Source: Bombus terrestris (taxonomy: Eukaryota; Arthropoda; Insecta; Hymenoptera; Apidae). Taken from it: 64,000 nt of DNA. Positions 11,372 to 21,841 of this stretch are shown piece after piece. The notes below the pieces were generated by a model that saw only the letters and a list, made by a program, of their open reading frames with translations, ran no database searches and was not told the DNA's origin. Position numbers and translations under genes: made by a program. Every line of letters starts with the position of its first letter. Within the stretch, counting starts at the first letter, position 1. The stretch spans positions 14,005,001-14,069,000 of the forward strand of contig NC_063271.1 of the NCBI RefSeq assembly GCF_910591885.1, given 5' to 3'.

Positions 11372-12169
11372 TATGACAGTGAGCTTGGGCTCGAAGTGAC
11401 AACCAGACGCCGAACATAGCCGCGGTCAAGGGATGAACGTTTTGTCTAACAAAGTTATGGAGAAATTCTATAGCTTTCCTTAAAAGGAAATAGTTGTAGC
11501 GGCATTCGACAGTAAACATTCTAACGGTTTCTGTCCCATAGCTGGTCATGCGCAGACCCTATTCTTCGGGTAAGATGATTGCTAAATGTCAACGCATCTT
11601 CATAGTATATGTTTAGCTGTTACCCGTTATAAATCTTAAGTTTCAGTTATATAAATAGTTCAAATAGACAAATAGTCTTTGTCCCAACTACGGGAAGATA
11701 AGAGAAATCTATCCTTCTATGAACGACGCTTCCCGCTAACAACTTTCCCTCAAGGGCAGCTAGCATCCTTCTCTAACCATCACCATGGAAATTGACCAAT
11801 TAACAGTAACGTCAATTTCCCTCACCCTGCGAACGAAGACTTTTCTCCACGAATCTGATGACCTAGTGCCTTTAGGAACACCCATCATAGTTTTCCTTGA
11901 CAGCATCACCGTGACGGAGAGACACTCTCTCGTACGATCTCATCAACGATTGAAGTATCGTTCTTACACGCAGTGATTACTCCGTGTTCCAACAGTGAGT
12001 ACAACTTAGACGTTGCCGAAGAGTAAAATTCGCTATCCCGTTGACCACGGATTCGTTATCGAACCTAAGACCATTGTCATTAGTGTTACGAGTGTCTAAC
12101 CGCCGCAGTTAATTGTCAAATCTGTTATATCCATACTAGTATCAATAAACTCTTCATTGTAACACAACA

Positions 12170-13057
12170 ATGGTTAATTCCAGTGGAGATTCATTAAATG
12201 CCCACAACTCCAATCCTACCGTTAACCCGACATCAGAAGTGGGATCAGTACCGGTTATAACGATGCAAGAGCATATGACTATCATGTACGAGTTAATTCA
12301 GAAACTGGCGCCGAAGCCGAATGCGGAACCTATCAAAATAGTGCTACCACATTTTAACCCTGAAATCGCGGACGTCGATTCAGCCGAATGGTGCGCCGCT
12401 ACTAATCTGCTTATGAAGAGCTACCCTCTACAAGACAGCGCGCTAGTTTCTGCTTTAAACAATGCTCTAAAAGGTTCCGCAGCGCATTGGTTTACGCAGA
12501 TAGTGACCAGCGAAGAGCTTACCTGGCCAGTGTTTAAGAAACTTTTTATGACGCGTTTTGGTGGCAAAGATACGGTAATCTCGACGCTAATAAATATATT
12601 CAGAGAAGAACCACAGAAAGGCGAAAACATGGCAGCTTTCGCCATTCGTCTCCGTTCCCTCCTGAAAACGAAGTGGCAAAATGCAACCATGGCGGAAGTA
12701 ATCAACGCTATCATCCTTTACCGAGTGAGCCCAGAAGATCAGCACATTGAACAAGTAGCACTTGAGAAAGATATCCAGACCGAGGACCAATTTCTAAGTG
12801 AAATGAGAGTTCTCGCTCTCGCGAGGAGGCCGACGTCTTCGACAAGTAATACATCAACTGGCCCTGAAGCTAAACGACACAAGCTACCTGACTCCCGGAA
12901 TAAGTGCCTTTACTCCGATGTCTTTGGACATAAAATAGCGAAGTGCCGCAGGAGAGCAAAGATCGAGAAACGGAAAGAACGCGACGCCCAGAAGGAAACC
13001 AATCAGCTACATCGTCCGTGTCTTGCTTCAAGTATCGTGAACAAATACAGGATTTAA
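12170..13057 (+). CDS. gag: Gag-like protein of Ty3/Gypsy type, 295 aa, intact frame
   Basis: An uninterrupted frame from an ATG in good context (ACAACAATGG). Residues 1-50 are a polar N-terminus. Residues 51-215 look like a retrotransposon gag capsid domain: IVLPHFNPE, then AEWCAATNLLMKSYPL, GSAAHWFTQIVTSEELTWPV and FKKLFMTRFGGKDT, with the typical W/F-rich 'A.xWF......tW..fk..F..rF' spacing. Residues 218-245 are a Ser/Thr/basic linker. Residues 246-259 form a zinc-knuckle-like CLYSDVFGHKIAKC, in which the second Cys of CX2CX4HX4C is Ser, so zinc binding is probably lost. Residues 260-275 are strongly basic. Known role: gag packages element RNA into particles. The last residues (about SIVNKYRI) and the stop are encoded by the right inverted repeat, so the native C-terminus is missing. 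There is no pol downstream. The intact frame may reflect recent capture or selection. Confidence 0.8.
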   Translation: MVNSSGDSLNAHNSNPTVNPTSEVGSVPVITMQEHMTIMYELIQKLAPKPNAEPIKIVLPHFNPEIADVDSAEWCAATNLLMKSYPLQDSALVSALNNALKGSAAHWFTQIVTSEELTWPVFKKLFMTRFGGKDTVISTLINIFREEPQKGENMAAFAIRLRSLLKTKWQNATMAEVINAIILYRVSPEDQHIEQVALEKDIQTEDQFLSEMRVLALARRPTSSTSNTSTGPEAKRHKLPDSRNKCLYSDVFGHKIAKCRRRAKIEKRKERDAQKETNQLHRPCLASSIVNKYRI

Positions 13058-13162
13058 TTACAGCAATTGCTTAATTATGGCTATGGTAGAATTTAAATTA
13101 CAGTATTAGGGGTTTTTCCCCAAGTTCCAAAGGAAAGGCTCCGGTGTCCTTTCATCTCCGAC
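13033..13162 (-). repeat. Right terminal inverted repeat of the gag-carrying element
   Basis: Inverted copy of the left arm. It overlaps the last codons and the TAA stop of the gag frame, so the reading frame is closed by transposon-end sequence. The outer end is followed by a (TA)n run at 13163-13174. Confidence 0.8.
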
Positions 13163-13634
13163 ATATATATATATGATAAGTTGCTTTATTCTTCTTTAAG
13201 GCACTTTAAGGCACTGTAAGTTGGACAGCATGAACTGCAAGAGGATCATTAAAAAATAATGTTATTGTCAGAAATATGTGCTGCACGCTTTATTCTTTAT
13301 TCTTGTATTATATTATGGTAAATGATGTCATTTATTTAGTTTTAAATACCATCTTAATTTTCTTTTCTAAAATATAGCACAACCATCCAAGAACATAGCA
13401 CAACTTCCACCCATTTTCTTCATTTCCTTTTCTCATACGTGATCTCAGTAATAATAGAATCGCCATCTAGAGCGTCCAACATTTTCTATATTATTCATTG
13501 TTGAGGTTATTCGGTGTATAAAGAGAGAAAAACGTGTGGATAAAGTGTAAGGTACAAAATATATATTTGATTTAATAGTGAAGTGTAATAATAAGTAGGA
13601 ATATAATTTGAGCTGGTCCAGATCCGCACGCTAG
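13163..13634. other. AT-rich non-coding between two elements
   Basis: A short direct repeat TTTAAGGCACT occurs twice at 13195-13217. No gene is recognised. Confidence 0.55.
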
Positions 13635-14053
13635 TGTAACGTAAATCACGTCAGAGACCGGGACACTGTAACCCCAAACTCTTTTGCCCTGATGTCACCT
13701 TAGGCGACCACTTCTAAACATTCTCCAGACAGCCGATACTTGAACATTACACATGGCGACCTTGGCGACAATGTATATTGCCGGAGTGCCTGAGGGTTCA
13801 TCTGTGTCCTAACGGTCCTTCCACCGAATGTTCTGGAAGCGTGGTAGCGGTCGCGTGCGCCTGCAGGGTGGTGGGGATGATGAAGGATGAAAAACAAAAG
13901 AAGAAACAGATGTCACCGAAAGTAAAAAATATTGTAAGAGCCTCAGTCTCGAACGGTCACGCCTAGAGCTCAGAAGTGTCTTATAAGTGTATAAACGAAG
14001 TAAAAATAAAGTTTCTTTTTTTTTTAATTTCTTTTTTTTTATTTTACGTGACA
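13635..14053 (+). mobile_element. Solo LTR, family B
   Basis: The ends are TGTAACGTAAA and TTTACGTGACA, which are inverted copies with one mismatch. The flanks are CTAG on both sides (13631-13634 and 14054-14057), a 4-bp target duplication. Inside, in LTR order, are a GC-richer U3-like part, a TATAAG-containing stretch near 13980, an AATAAA at 14005-14010 and a T-rich tract before the end. Overlapping frames at 13700-13966 are shadows with no retroelement motif. The sequence differs from family A. It may belong with the Gypsy group because of the 4-bp duplication, but no internal sequence is present to confirm this. Confidence 0.7.
14005..14010 (+). promoter_or_regulatory. AATAAA polyadenylation signal inside LTR B
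   Basis: AATAAA about 45 bp before the LTR end, followed by T-rich sequence. This position is usual for an R/U5 boundary and supports the plus orientation. Confidence 0.5.
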
Positions 14054-15375
14054 CTAGCAGCGTTCCCTTACAACTGAAAACCCCGAAGCCAACGTCGTCT
14101 GTCTACTGTTTATGGTCTGCCTTCCTGCTATTCTTTTGTCTATATGCTGTCGATGGCTTCAGCGCTTGAGAAAACTAAAAAGACCAGATGTTTTCCTAGA
14201 AGTGGTGACCACTTCAACATTCATCTTCCCGGAAGTCAAATTAATATTTTGATATGCTTTAACTGCACTATGACCTAATTTAATCTTCCGTAAACTAAGC
14301 TTTTTGTAAGTATTAATATAAAATTGGCAAACAGATGCGGCAAAGAATTAAATAAATAGTTCACAATATTAACTTTCGGAACTTTTCTGAGGTTTCATAA
14401 TGCACTAATCTAAAAATTAGAAAATTGTAACTGATTTCTTTGAATTGAAAGAAATCAATCGTAATACAGATGTTCTTTACTGTATACTATAGAATTTGCT
14501 CTAACATTAGTAAGTTCTTGTCGGATATTACATGATGTAAGAGTTCCAGATATGCACGTAAGATTAATAAAACCGAAATAGCTTAATTAAGGAAATATCA
14601 ATCTAACTTAGAATTTCAATCTAATAAACTCTTATCGATAAATAGTACCTAGTTTCCTCCCGTGCGGTGTAATTTAACTTTTAAAATTTTGATGCTACTT
14701 GAAAATAAAAAAGCGAATTAAGTGAAACAAATAAGAGACCCAAATCTATAATTAATACAGGAACATGTTTGCTCATTACAATTTTAGTTACATTTATTGA
14801 ACATTAATTACCATTAAATTTGACTTCATAAAAGCATTTAAAATTAATGTTGATCTGAAAAGCTTCTCCTCTTCACAGAGTGTACTATACATATATTGCA
14901 ATCAATGAAAATATTTACTAATACAAATATCACAATAACAAACACGGGCAATCATTAAATTTCTGTTATGCAAATTTAGATGAAAACATCTATGAAAATT
15001 TAGCGATTTTAGTCAATATCGTCTAATTTTACATACATTATGAGTTTATAATAATAAATTATGACCTATAATAGTTTTTTGCGAACACCCAAACTATAAA
15101 GGGCAACATTTGAAAATTTAATTTGGATTATTTGAGAGGCTACAAACGCATATAATTACAAATTACTTTTAAATATAATTTCGGATATATTAGAAACATT
15201 TGTTTAGGGATTTAGCACTCAGATTTCACATACTGTAAAATCAGACGATCCGGGTTTTAAGATTATAAACGGTTCGAAATTTCAGATTTTAAAGGATCTG
15301 AGTTTGATGACAATGTTCTTAGTTTATACAAAAGAATCGTTCTATTTATAGGATTTTTCAATTTTATAGGTTTAA

Positions 15376-15378
<3 letters not shown>
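14054..15378. other. AT-rich non-coding
   Basis: No coding or structural feature seen. Near 14190-14230 GTGACCACTTC resembles CGACCACTTC of the neighbouring LTR, possibly by chance. Confidence 0.5.

Positions 15379-15404
<26 letters not shown>
15379..15404. repeat. (TA)n microsatellite, 13 units
   Basis: Pure TA run immediately at the left edge of the next LTR element. It makes the ATAT target duplication there ambiguous. Confidence 0.9.
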
Positions 15405-15408
<4 letters not shown>

Positions 15409-15520
15409 AGTATTGGAAAAAAGGATAGGATTATTATTAGGATTGAAATTCAATAATGTCTCGAATTAACTTAGGAGCTCCGATTCTTACATACTGATTA
15501 TACCGCATCAAGGTTAATGG

Positions 15521-15646
15521 TTAATTGGCAACCAACACCGACCTTGCACCAGATATTAGTAGATTTAACTGTGCAAGTTTGTTTCTTACTTCTTCCAGCG
15601 TTAGATTTTCCTCACTTGAAAACTGTTCCTCTTCACAATTTGCCAT
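15521..15646 (-). pseudogene. N-terminal gag fragment of family A element, 41 codons
   Basis: An ATG about 65 bp after the primer site opens MANCEEEQFSSEENL, then TLEEVRNKLAQLNLLISGA, and stops at a TAA where the deletion begins. It looks like the acidic start of a retroelement gag with a helical leucine-rich segment; position and orientation support this more than the sequence. The capsid and zinc-knuckle parts are gone. Confidence 0.5.
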
Positions 15647-15709
15647 TTTCAACTCTTTTTTTTCAGCACAACTAGTTCCGTTAAACGTGTCGTTCTCTGT
15701 CTGGTTTCA

Positions 15710-15727
15710 ATCCCGGATGAGCCCCCA
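15710..15727 (-). promoter_or_regulatory. Primer-binding site, tRNA-Pro type
   Basis: On the minus strand TGGGGGCTCATCCGGGAT lies 2 bp after the LTR end. It is complementary to a tRNA-Pro 3' end except for one base (the usual retroviral proline site has CTCG where this has CTCA). Minus-strand DNA synthesis would start here, so it fixes the orientation and the 5' LTR. Confidence 0.8.
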
Positions 15728-16326
15728 ATTGTAGTATCGGAAAAAAGTATAGGATTAGGATAATTTAGATTTGTAAAATTCTCCTAATACTATTTATTAA
15801 GATAAATAAAAATAACAGAGATTAATTGGACAGAGAACGATAAATGTTCAACTTGAACTAAAACGTCTTGACAACTTGACAAAAATCTTATTCTACTCAA
15901 ATCACTCTCGCAACTCTATAACGCAACAACTCGATCTCTCTACAACACTAGCAACTCTACAACTCTACAACTCTAGTCTTCGGCTTCTGCACTCGCACGC
16001 TCTCGCTTCTCAACTCACACTGTACGCCTTTTGCATTCGTTCTCACCGGCATCTCAACTAACACTGTCTTTAGCATCTCTTTGTCTTTTCCCGTTCTATC
16101 GGACACGTGTCTCGAAAACGCCCGTGGCCAGGGTCACGCAGGCCTTTTCCTCGAAACTGTTCACTTGAAAGGACCGACGACACATTGATGTACCCGACGA
16201 TGCCGCGGCTCTCGCGACATTGTTTACGGTTCGGCCGATATCTTAGGCCTTCTGTCCACGATACTACAATATAATTTATAAAGTTTCTATATGCCATTTA
16301 TAACAAATGCTATATATGTATGCATA

Positions 16327-16528
16327 CTAAGTTGTCCCAAAAGCTTCTTTTGTTTTATAAAGAAATAATAGATGCACAACATTTATTGTTCTATATTATT
16401 TTATTGAATTGTGTATAATCCATTGTGTTTAATTGTTCTATTGAAACAAAATGGATCATACATAATTACATAATACAATTATATAATTATATAATTAAAA
16501 ACAAAAGAAACTTTTAGGACAACCTAAT
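16327..16528. mobile_element. Mariner-type MITE, about 200 bp
   Basis: The left end CTAAGTTGTCCCAAAAG and right end (reverse complement TTAGGTTGTCCTAAAAG) are mariner-like inverted termini. The TTCTTTTGTTTT block follows on both sides. The interior (AATAATAGATGCACAACATTT) is shared with the element at 62169-62333, so they are one family. No transposase coding remains. TA duplication is plausible at both edges. Confidence 0.75.
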
Positions 16529-18859
16529 GAATACGTGTATTCATTCATACATCGTATCAGTCATGAATTACAGAGTCGGAAGACACAATTTACAAAATCA
16601 ATAAATCTATCAAGTTAAATAGAAAAGTGTACTATTTTAATTAAAATGTATTATATAGGGTATTAGTGTTAAAATTATCTATTAAATGCATAAATAAACA
16701 GAATAATTGTTTCAATATAGAATTTTACTTGTAATATTTATCATCTCAACTACTGTATAAAAGAACACATTTACTTTATTAAACAGTGTTAAATGCGGAA
16801 GAAAAATACACGCCTGAGTTTTGAAAACCAATTTACTTTTTAGTACGTTTATCCTACCAAACAGCATCACTTATTTACAAATTATATATACTACTTGAAT
16901 ATTGCTCACTGATTGAAAATCATTGGCTCTAGAATTGACCAATTAGGAGCCTAACTGCTTCTGATACTACCTAACCAGAACATTAATTACTTGTGATTCT
17001 GATTAATTGTAAGACTGATCACTTCTGACTCCACCTAATATTGATTAATTACTAATTACTAGTATCATTGAGCAATTATTAAAACGATGATTTTGGTGTT
17101 CTACTAACATTTTACAGATCATATATTTGCATTCTACCCTTAAAAGTTGTATTAATTAATTAATAATATTGTTTTGTAGAAATTAAGCCGGCTACAAAAT
17201 TATCTTCAAACGGTGGAAACAAGAACATTATTCTACCTACATAATGTATATATTATGTGTATAATATATATGTATATGTTATGTGTATAATATATATGTG
17301 TATTAATGTTAAAATTATTATTACTTATTCTATTTCTTATACATAACACATGTTGCTCCGAATTTCTGTTTAGGTTTCACAAAGCTCATGATTGTACAGT
17401 AACGTTTATATTATTTCGCACAATACATTTGCATGGAAATTTCATTGTAAGATTATGTAATCAATAAAATGACCACTATTTTCACACAAACTGGATTATC
17501 AAACAGTAAAGTTGACGACAACGAGCGTGAATTTTAGCAGTTCAATAGCGTTAAAATTTATGTACATTTATCATTTTGAGTTAATGAATCAATTATATGA
17601 ATCTATATGAATCAATTATATTCATTCAATTAACTATTGCGATTGATACATGCTATTAGAATTATCAATTAACGTAATATTGGATACTGATGAAATTTCT
17701 GTAATTTTGATAAGTATTACATATGCTATATAACAAAATATAAATATTATACGCTAATTTATCAAAAAATAAACACATAACTCAAAAAATACTCTTTGGT
17801 ATTATATATATATTAAAAATTATTCTTTTTCATTTATCAATTTTTTCATATTATTTACAATTTGTGAATGTCTTATTGTTAGTGATACGTTTTCAACATG
17901 TTTATATGTAGATACTATGTAATATTTTTGCGTAATAAAATATAAAGATATTTACAACGATATTTTCGGAAGTAATTTATCTATGTTGTTACGTTTTATC
18001 TGTTAAGTCAAATCATAAAATATAAAATATTGTAAAAAATATAAATATCATGAAATATGATGTTTGTTTTTATTTGACAATGTTTCTTTGTTTCGAAATG
18101 AATTGTTCAATTTCTATACCGTTTATACATCGGTTCTTACTCAAGCTCGCAATATACGATGGTTACATTTTTAATGAATTTTGCTTCGCTTGATTAAGTG
18201 GTAGTCGCTACAATGTGCGCTTGGTTTAATGCATTTAATTACATTGCCTGCTTTGACAAACACTTTGCTAAAGTACACACACGAATTACGTAATGGACTG
18301 CTGATAGCTCCGATATATGTATCTATCAGATGCACTATTCACTCAATTTTAACATGCCTACTAATTTAGGATAATAATCGGATTCTTAGCCCGATTCACT
18401 TTAATAGTACTTCGCTTTAATAATCAGTTTGTATTTAAATGTCAAATTTTCTATTGAACATTCATCCAATAATTTTCTCTGGTACATTTTCTATCACCAT
18501 AAAAATCATTCGAAAAAATTTACGTAGAACTTTGTTTATACAAAGCAAATTAGACTATGAATGTAATTTAATCAGATTTAACATGGGTTTGAAAGAATTT
18601 CTACACGCGTGAATAGACATTTTCTTCATCTTAATCTGTAATATGATATTTAAAACTTGAAACATCGTACTCGCGTATAAAGCAAAAGTTTAGTACATTA
18701 GATACGAGTCACGTCATTTCCTCATGTTTAACTGCGCAAGTTTTTAAAAAGCAACTTTCATAAAATTGCGAATACCTGTAGATAATCTTGTATACCAGGT
18801 CACGAAAACATAACGTATTTTATATTCACTTACTGACATACTCAATTAAGACCATGAAA
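16529..18859. other. Long AT-rich non-coding stretch
   Basis: Contains a 26-bp tandem duplication at 17253-17300 (TTATGTGTATAATATATATG twice) and low-complexity AT. No gene or element is recognised. Confidence 0.55.
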
Positions 18860-19130
18860 CCCGTCTAGAGGAATCTATTCCTTCCTGTCTGAAAACCGCC
18901 AAACTTGCTTCTGGATATTATCAAAGTTTTGCCACCCAACCCCTTTCGCGAGACAATAAAAATGGGTCCACCGAGTAAATGCATTCTCCATTGTGAGAAT
19001 CGCTCGAAATGGTGTGCAATGTTCCCGTTTCTTCATCCACGGATCCCTCATCCCATGGAAATCTATTCTGACCCTATCTATCTCCAGCTGTTTTTTCCAT
19101 CCGCATAGAAACCCCGACGATTTCGCTCAT
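18860..19130. other. Less AT-rich island, possible conserved non-coding block
   Basis: Composition shifts towards GC. Both strands hold frames of about 50-67 codons (plus 18905-19108; minus from about 19070 to 18924, including GSVDEETGTLHTISSD). Neither shows a family motif or clear splice sites. It lies a few hundred bases before a possible small exon and could be part of a promoter. Confidence 0.3.
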
Positions 19131-19496
19131 TTATAAAATGATCCGAAGTAATGAATGCCTTCTATCTCGAAGTTCTTTCGTTAAGTAAAAGAAGAAAGAA
19201 GAAAAGAGGAGAAGTTTCTGAAAAAACATTTAGATGTTTATGACAACAAATTCCATGTGCATCTGAAAGAATTTTGTATACGACAATATATATCGCACAC
19301 TTTATAGATAGCAATCGTTTTATACGGCGTAGCTGCAGGAGCGGATATGTAGTTCCTTTACCAAAAATCTTTTCGCTTATTTCGTTATATCCTGTAAACG
19401 GATTGTTTAATTGAAGACGAGTATTGTAAGAATCGGCCGGTTATACTTAAATATTCATTTGGTTGAAATAACGACGTTGACAAATGCTCGTTTCAG

Positions 19497-19573
19497 AATA
19501 AGTAGGAAATCTCAGGGAAGGAATGAAGTACGGTTTACAATGTTCGGCAATTTGCATATTTATGCAATTCTTG
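19497..19573 (+). other. Candidate small exon encoding a signal-peptide-like start
   Basis: The segment is preceded by an acceptor-like TTTCAG and ends at a consensus donor GTGAGT (19574-19579). Inside, an ATG in purine context (AAGGAATGAAG) opens MKYGLQCSAICIFMQFL up to the donor in phase 0: a Lys followed by a hydrophobic run, as in secreted proteins. The nucleotides also form a near-palindrome of octamer type (TTTGCATATTTATGCAA), so the site could instead be a POU-factor regulatory element. No second exon was identified. Confidence 0.25.
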
Positions 19574-19579
19574 GTGAGT

Positions 19580-21739
19580 AGAGTTTCAAAGAATTAAACA
19601 TAATAAACATCCTCAGAAGAAAGGCGACAAGCGGGTGGATAACACTCGCCATAGTCATTGTAGGTGTAATACGGAAATAGAAAGAAGTCCTGTGAAAGAA
19701 ATGCGGACCTGATTAGTTGTTTTTGGCAGAGTCAATACAACCGTAAAGTTAAATAGGCGTGTTGGACAAAAGTATCACATGTACAAACAAAACAATGTAA
19801 CATCGTGTGACGGTAAGCAATAGAAACTTCTTTCCATCTCCACACTCTGGACAGTAGATAAATACCAGCGACGATTCCGTTTATTAACAGACTTTATGTA
19901 ATATCTTTCCTTCCTTTTGTTTATAAATTTAGCCGTCACAGTTTGACCGCTTAGGTTTGATACACCTTGTATATAGTCAAAATAATAATAGTTATTAATT
20001 GAGTATAGGACTTAAGCAGAAATTTGTTTCATCTATTAAAGTTTTTAGGGAGTATCGTACTTCGAATATTCATGTACCTACTCTGGTATATTGTATGCAT
20101 TTCATATTCATGTTTGTACTTTTAAATTTCATATAAATACAAATCCTCAAAGAGGATTGGCCAAATCTTTCCCACTAGTCCTCAATCTACATATGCACTA
20201 TGATTTAATCGGCGTATTCTTATTTATGTATTATACGAATTGTACAAATTTGGTTAAATACATTTAATAAAAAATGAAATTACCGCTGTAATAATACATT
20301 TTTACTATGTAAAACTGGCATCATTATTATATGTCCGAGTAGTGAAATATAATGATTTCAGTTAAATATCACGAATTTTACTCTATCTAAAACTAACGCC
20401 AATACAACTGCCTGTTCTGTTCCAGTTCCGTGATGGAATAATAATTGTGAAAGAACAGTCGAAGAGATTAAACATACTTTCAACAAATATAACAAAGATC
20501 GCACCGTAGAAAATTTAACTTTCTTCAAATGCAGAACTATTTCCAAGCGAACTATCAACAATCTAGTTTCCGTAATATATATTTTCGATCTTGATTATTG
20601 TTGCTAATAATTGTGGAATTATTTTTATGTTAGATTACAGAAGTAAAGAAATATAGTAGTAGTTTTGATGTTAACAATAGTTGATAAAAGATGTTATGTG
20701 AGAGCGAGGGAATGATATGTGAGAGAATGGTATGTCGACTACGTGATAGAATATAATTATAGAATGTAATTACTCTTTTCCTCCGTAATAACCACATAGT
20801 TTCAGATAATGCAACGTCAAAATCTATTTTAAAAAGTTCTCGTTTCCATTGAAATAATTCACGTATAGGTACGAGTTTGTAAACCTTAAAATAAGAAAGA
20901 AAAAAAATCAAAATTAATGATGCAATTTAATTGGCTATTTTCCTAAAATTTTATGTGGATTTGTGACCCTCAGCCTTGCACTTCGTTATAGATAATAGGA
21001 AATCAAGCTTATATTTTTGAATTACCAGAGGATAGAAGATATATTATTAAAGGTCTGTGCTTTTATGAGTTACCATCTGTTATACCAACGAGTTAAAGTA
21101 GATTACAATTATGATAGTAAAAAATGATATTAAAAGTAAATGTAGGTAGTAATAATTTAAAAAAGTGTACATTAAATCATTTATTAATATATATAACATT
21201 AAATCACTATATAATATTTAGTTCAGGATGATCTAAAGGATACTTATAGACACACGTTGCGTATTATAAAATGTATTACAAAATGTAATGTTTAAATAGT
21301 ATCATTTCTAAACATAAATATTTGTAAACATTTCGAGAATTTAAATAGAACTGGGAACAATGGACTGTGTACTATTAGCTTTTAAACGCGTAGTTGCATT
21401 GTAAGAACTAGGTACATATTACGAAATAATCGTAAACTCACCTTAGAAGCTCGTAATATCATGCCTAGTAATAAAAACTTCTTTTTACAAAGTGTAACAG
21501 TTATTTCAAGCGGCAAGTGATGACGCCGTTGTACAAAGGCATCGTGTTCGTGTTTCTATCTCAAAGATGCAGAAAGAACCTTGCTTTATTCCTTTTTACG
21601 GTGATATTAACGACAGAAAAACCGACTGCTCTAAAGATAACGGTTACTTTTAGCTTGAAGTTGTACCCAGAAAGAAAGATTTAAATATGATAAAACGCGA
21701 ATATTAAGCTGTTAGTATTGTATGCAAGTTGAAATTTTT
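19580..21739. other. AT-rich non-coding
   Basis: No recognised gene, element or strong repeat. Slightly richer patches at 19620-19700 and 21500-21680 show no coding motif. Confidence 0.5.
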
Positions 21740-21841
21740 GATATTTACATTTCTAATTAAATAATGTACCATTTGTTTATTACCATGTTACAATAATTAT
21801 TATAATTAGAAATGTAAATATGTAAATGTAAATGTAAATAT
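21740..21841. repeat. Foldback with 20-bp arms plus short hexamer run
   Basis: GATATTTACATTTCTAATTA (21740-21759) pairs with 21803-21822 at 19 of 20 positions across a 43-bp loop. The right arm runs into a (GTAAAT)n-like tract ending at 21841. This could be a small MITE or a slipped duplication. Confidence 0.5.

Larger units (their letters stand above)
11239..13162 (+). mobile_element. 1.92-kb element with ~130-bp inverted repeats carrying only a gag gene
   Basis: The left end (GTCGGAGATGGAAGGACACC) and right end are inverted copies of each other. The strong identity spans about 100 bp (11239-11337 against 13063-13162) and continues with small gaps to about 11371 and 13033. Both outer junctions sit in TATAT sequence, so a TA-type duplication is possible but cannot be proved. 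Between the arms lie about 800 bp of non-coding DNA with an AATAAA at 12144-12149, then an intact gag-like gene. No transposase, protease, reverse transcriptase or integrase is present. Seen: inverted termini plus gag. Inference: a DNA transposon, probably non-autonomous, that captured the 5' part of a Gypsy-like retrotransposon. Alternative: an LTR element trapped between two inverted solo repeats. Confidence 0.7.
15406..16268 (-). mobile_element. Internally deleted LTR retrotransposon, family A
   Basis: On the minus strand this reads: complete 5' LTR (16268 down to 15730, 539 bp, TGTAGTATCG...CGATACTACA), a 2-bp spacer, a primer-binding site, a short leader, a gag start, and finally a stub of about 40 bp of 3' LTR end (15406-15445, matching the LTR edge TGTAGTATYGGAAAAAAG). 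Flanks are ATAT at 15402-15405 and 16269-16272, but the left one is inside a TA run. Everything from mid-gag to most of the 3' LTR is missing, so the copy is dead. It sets the orientation for the solo copies. Confidence 0.75.

Noticed and set aside
11785..11976. 63-codon frame upstream of gag
   Set aside because: Could be an upstream ORF, but no motif or conservation evidence.
13700..14169. Four overlapping frames near 13.7-14.2 kb
   Set aside because: Located in solo LTR B and its flank; compositionally driven.
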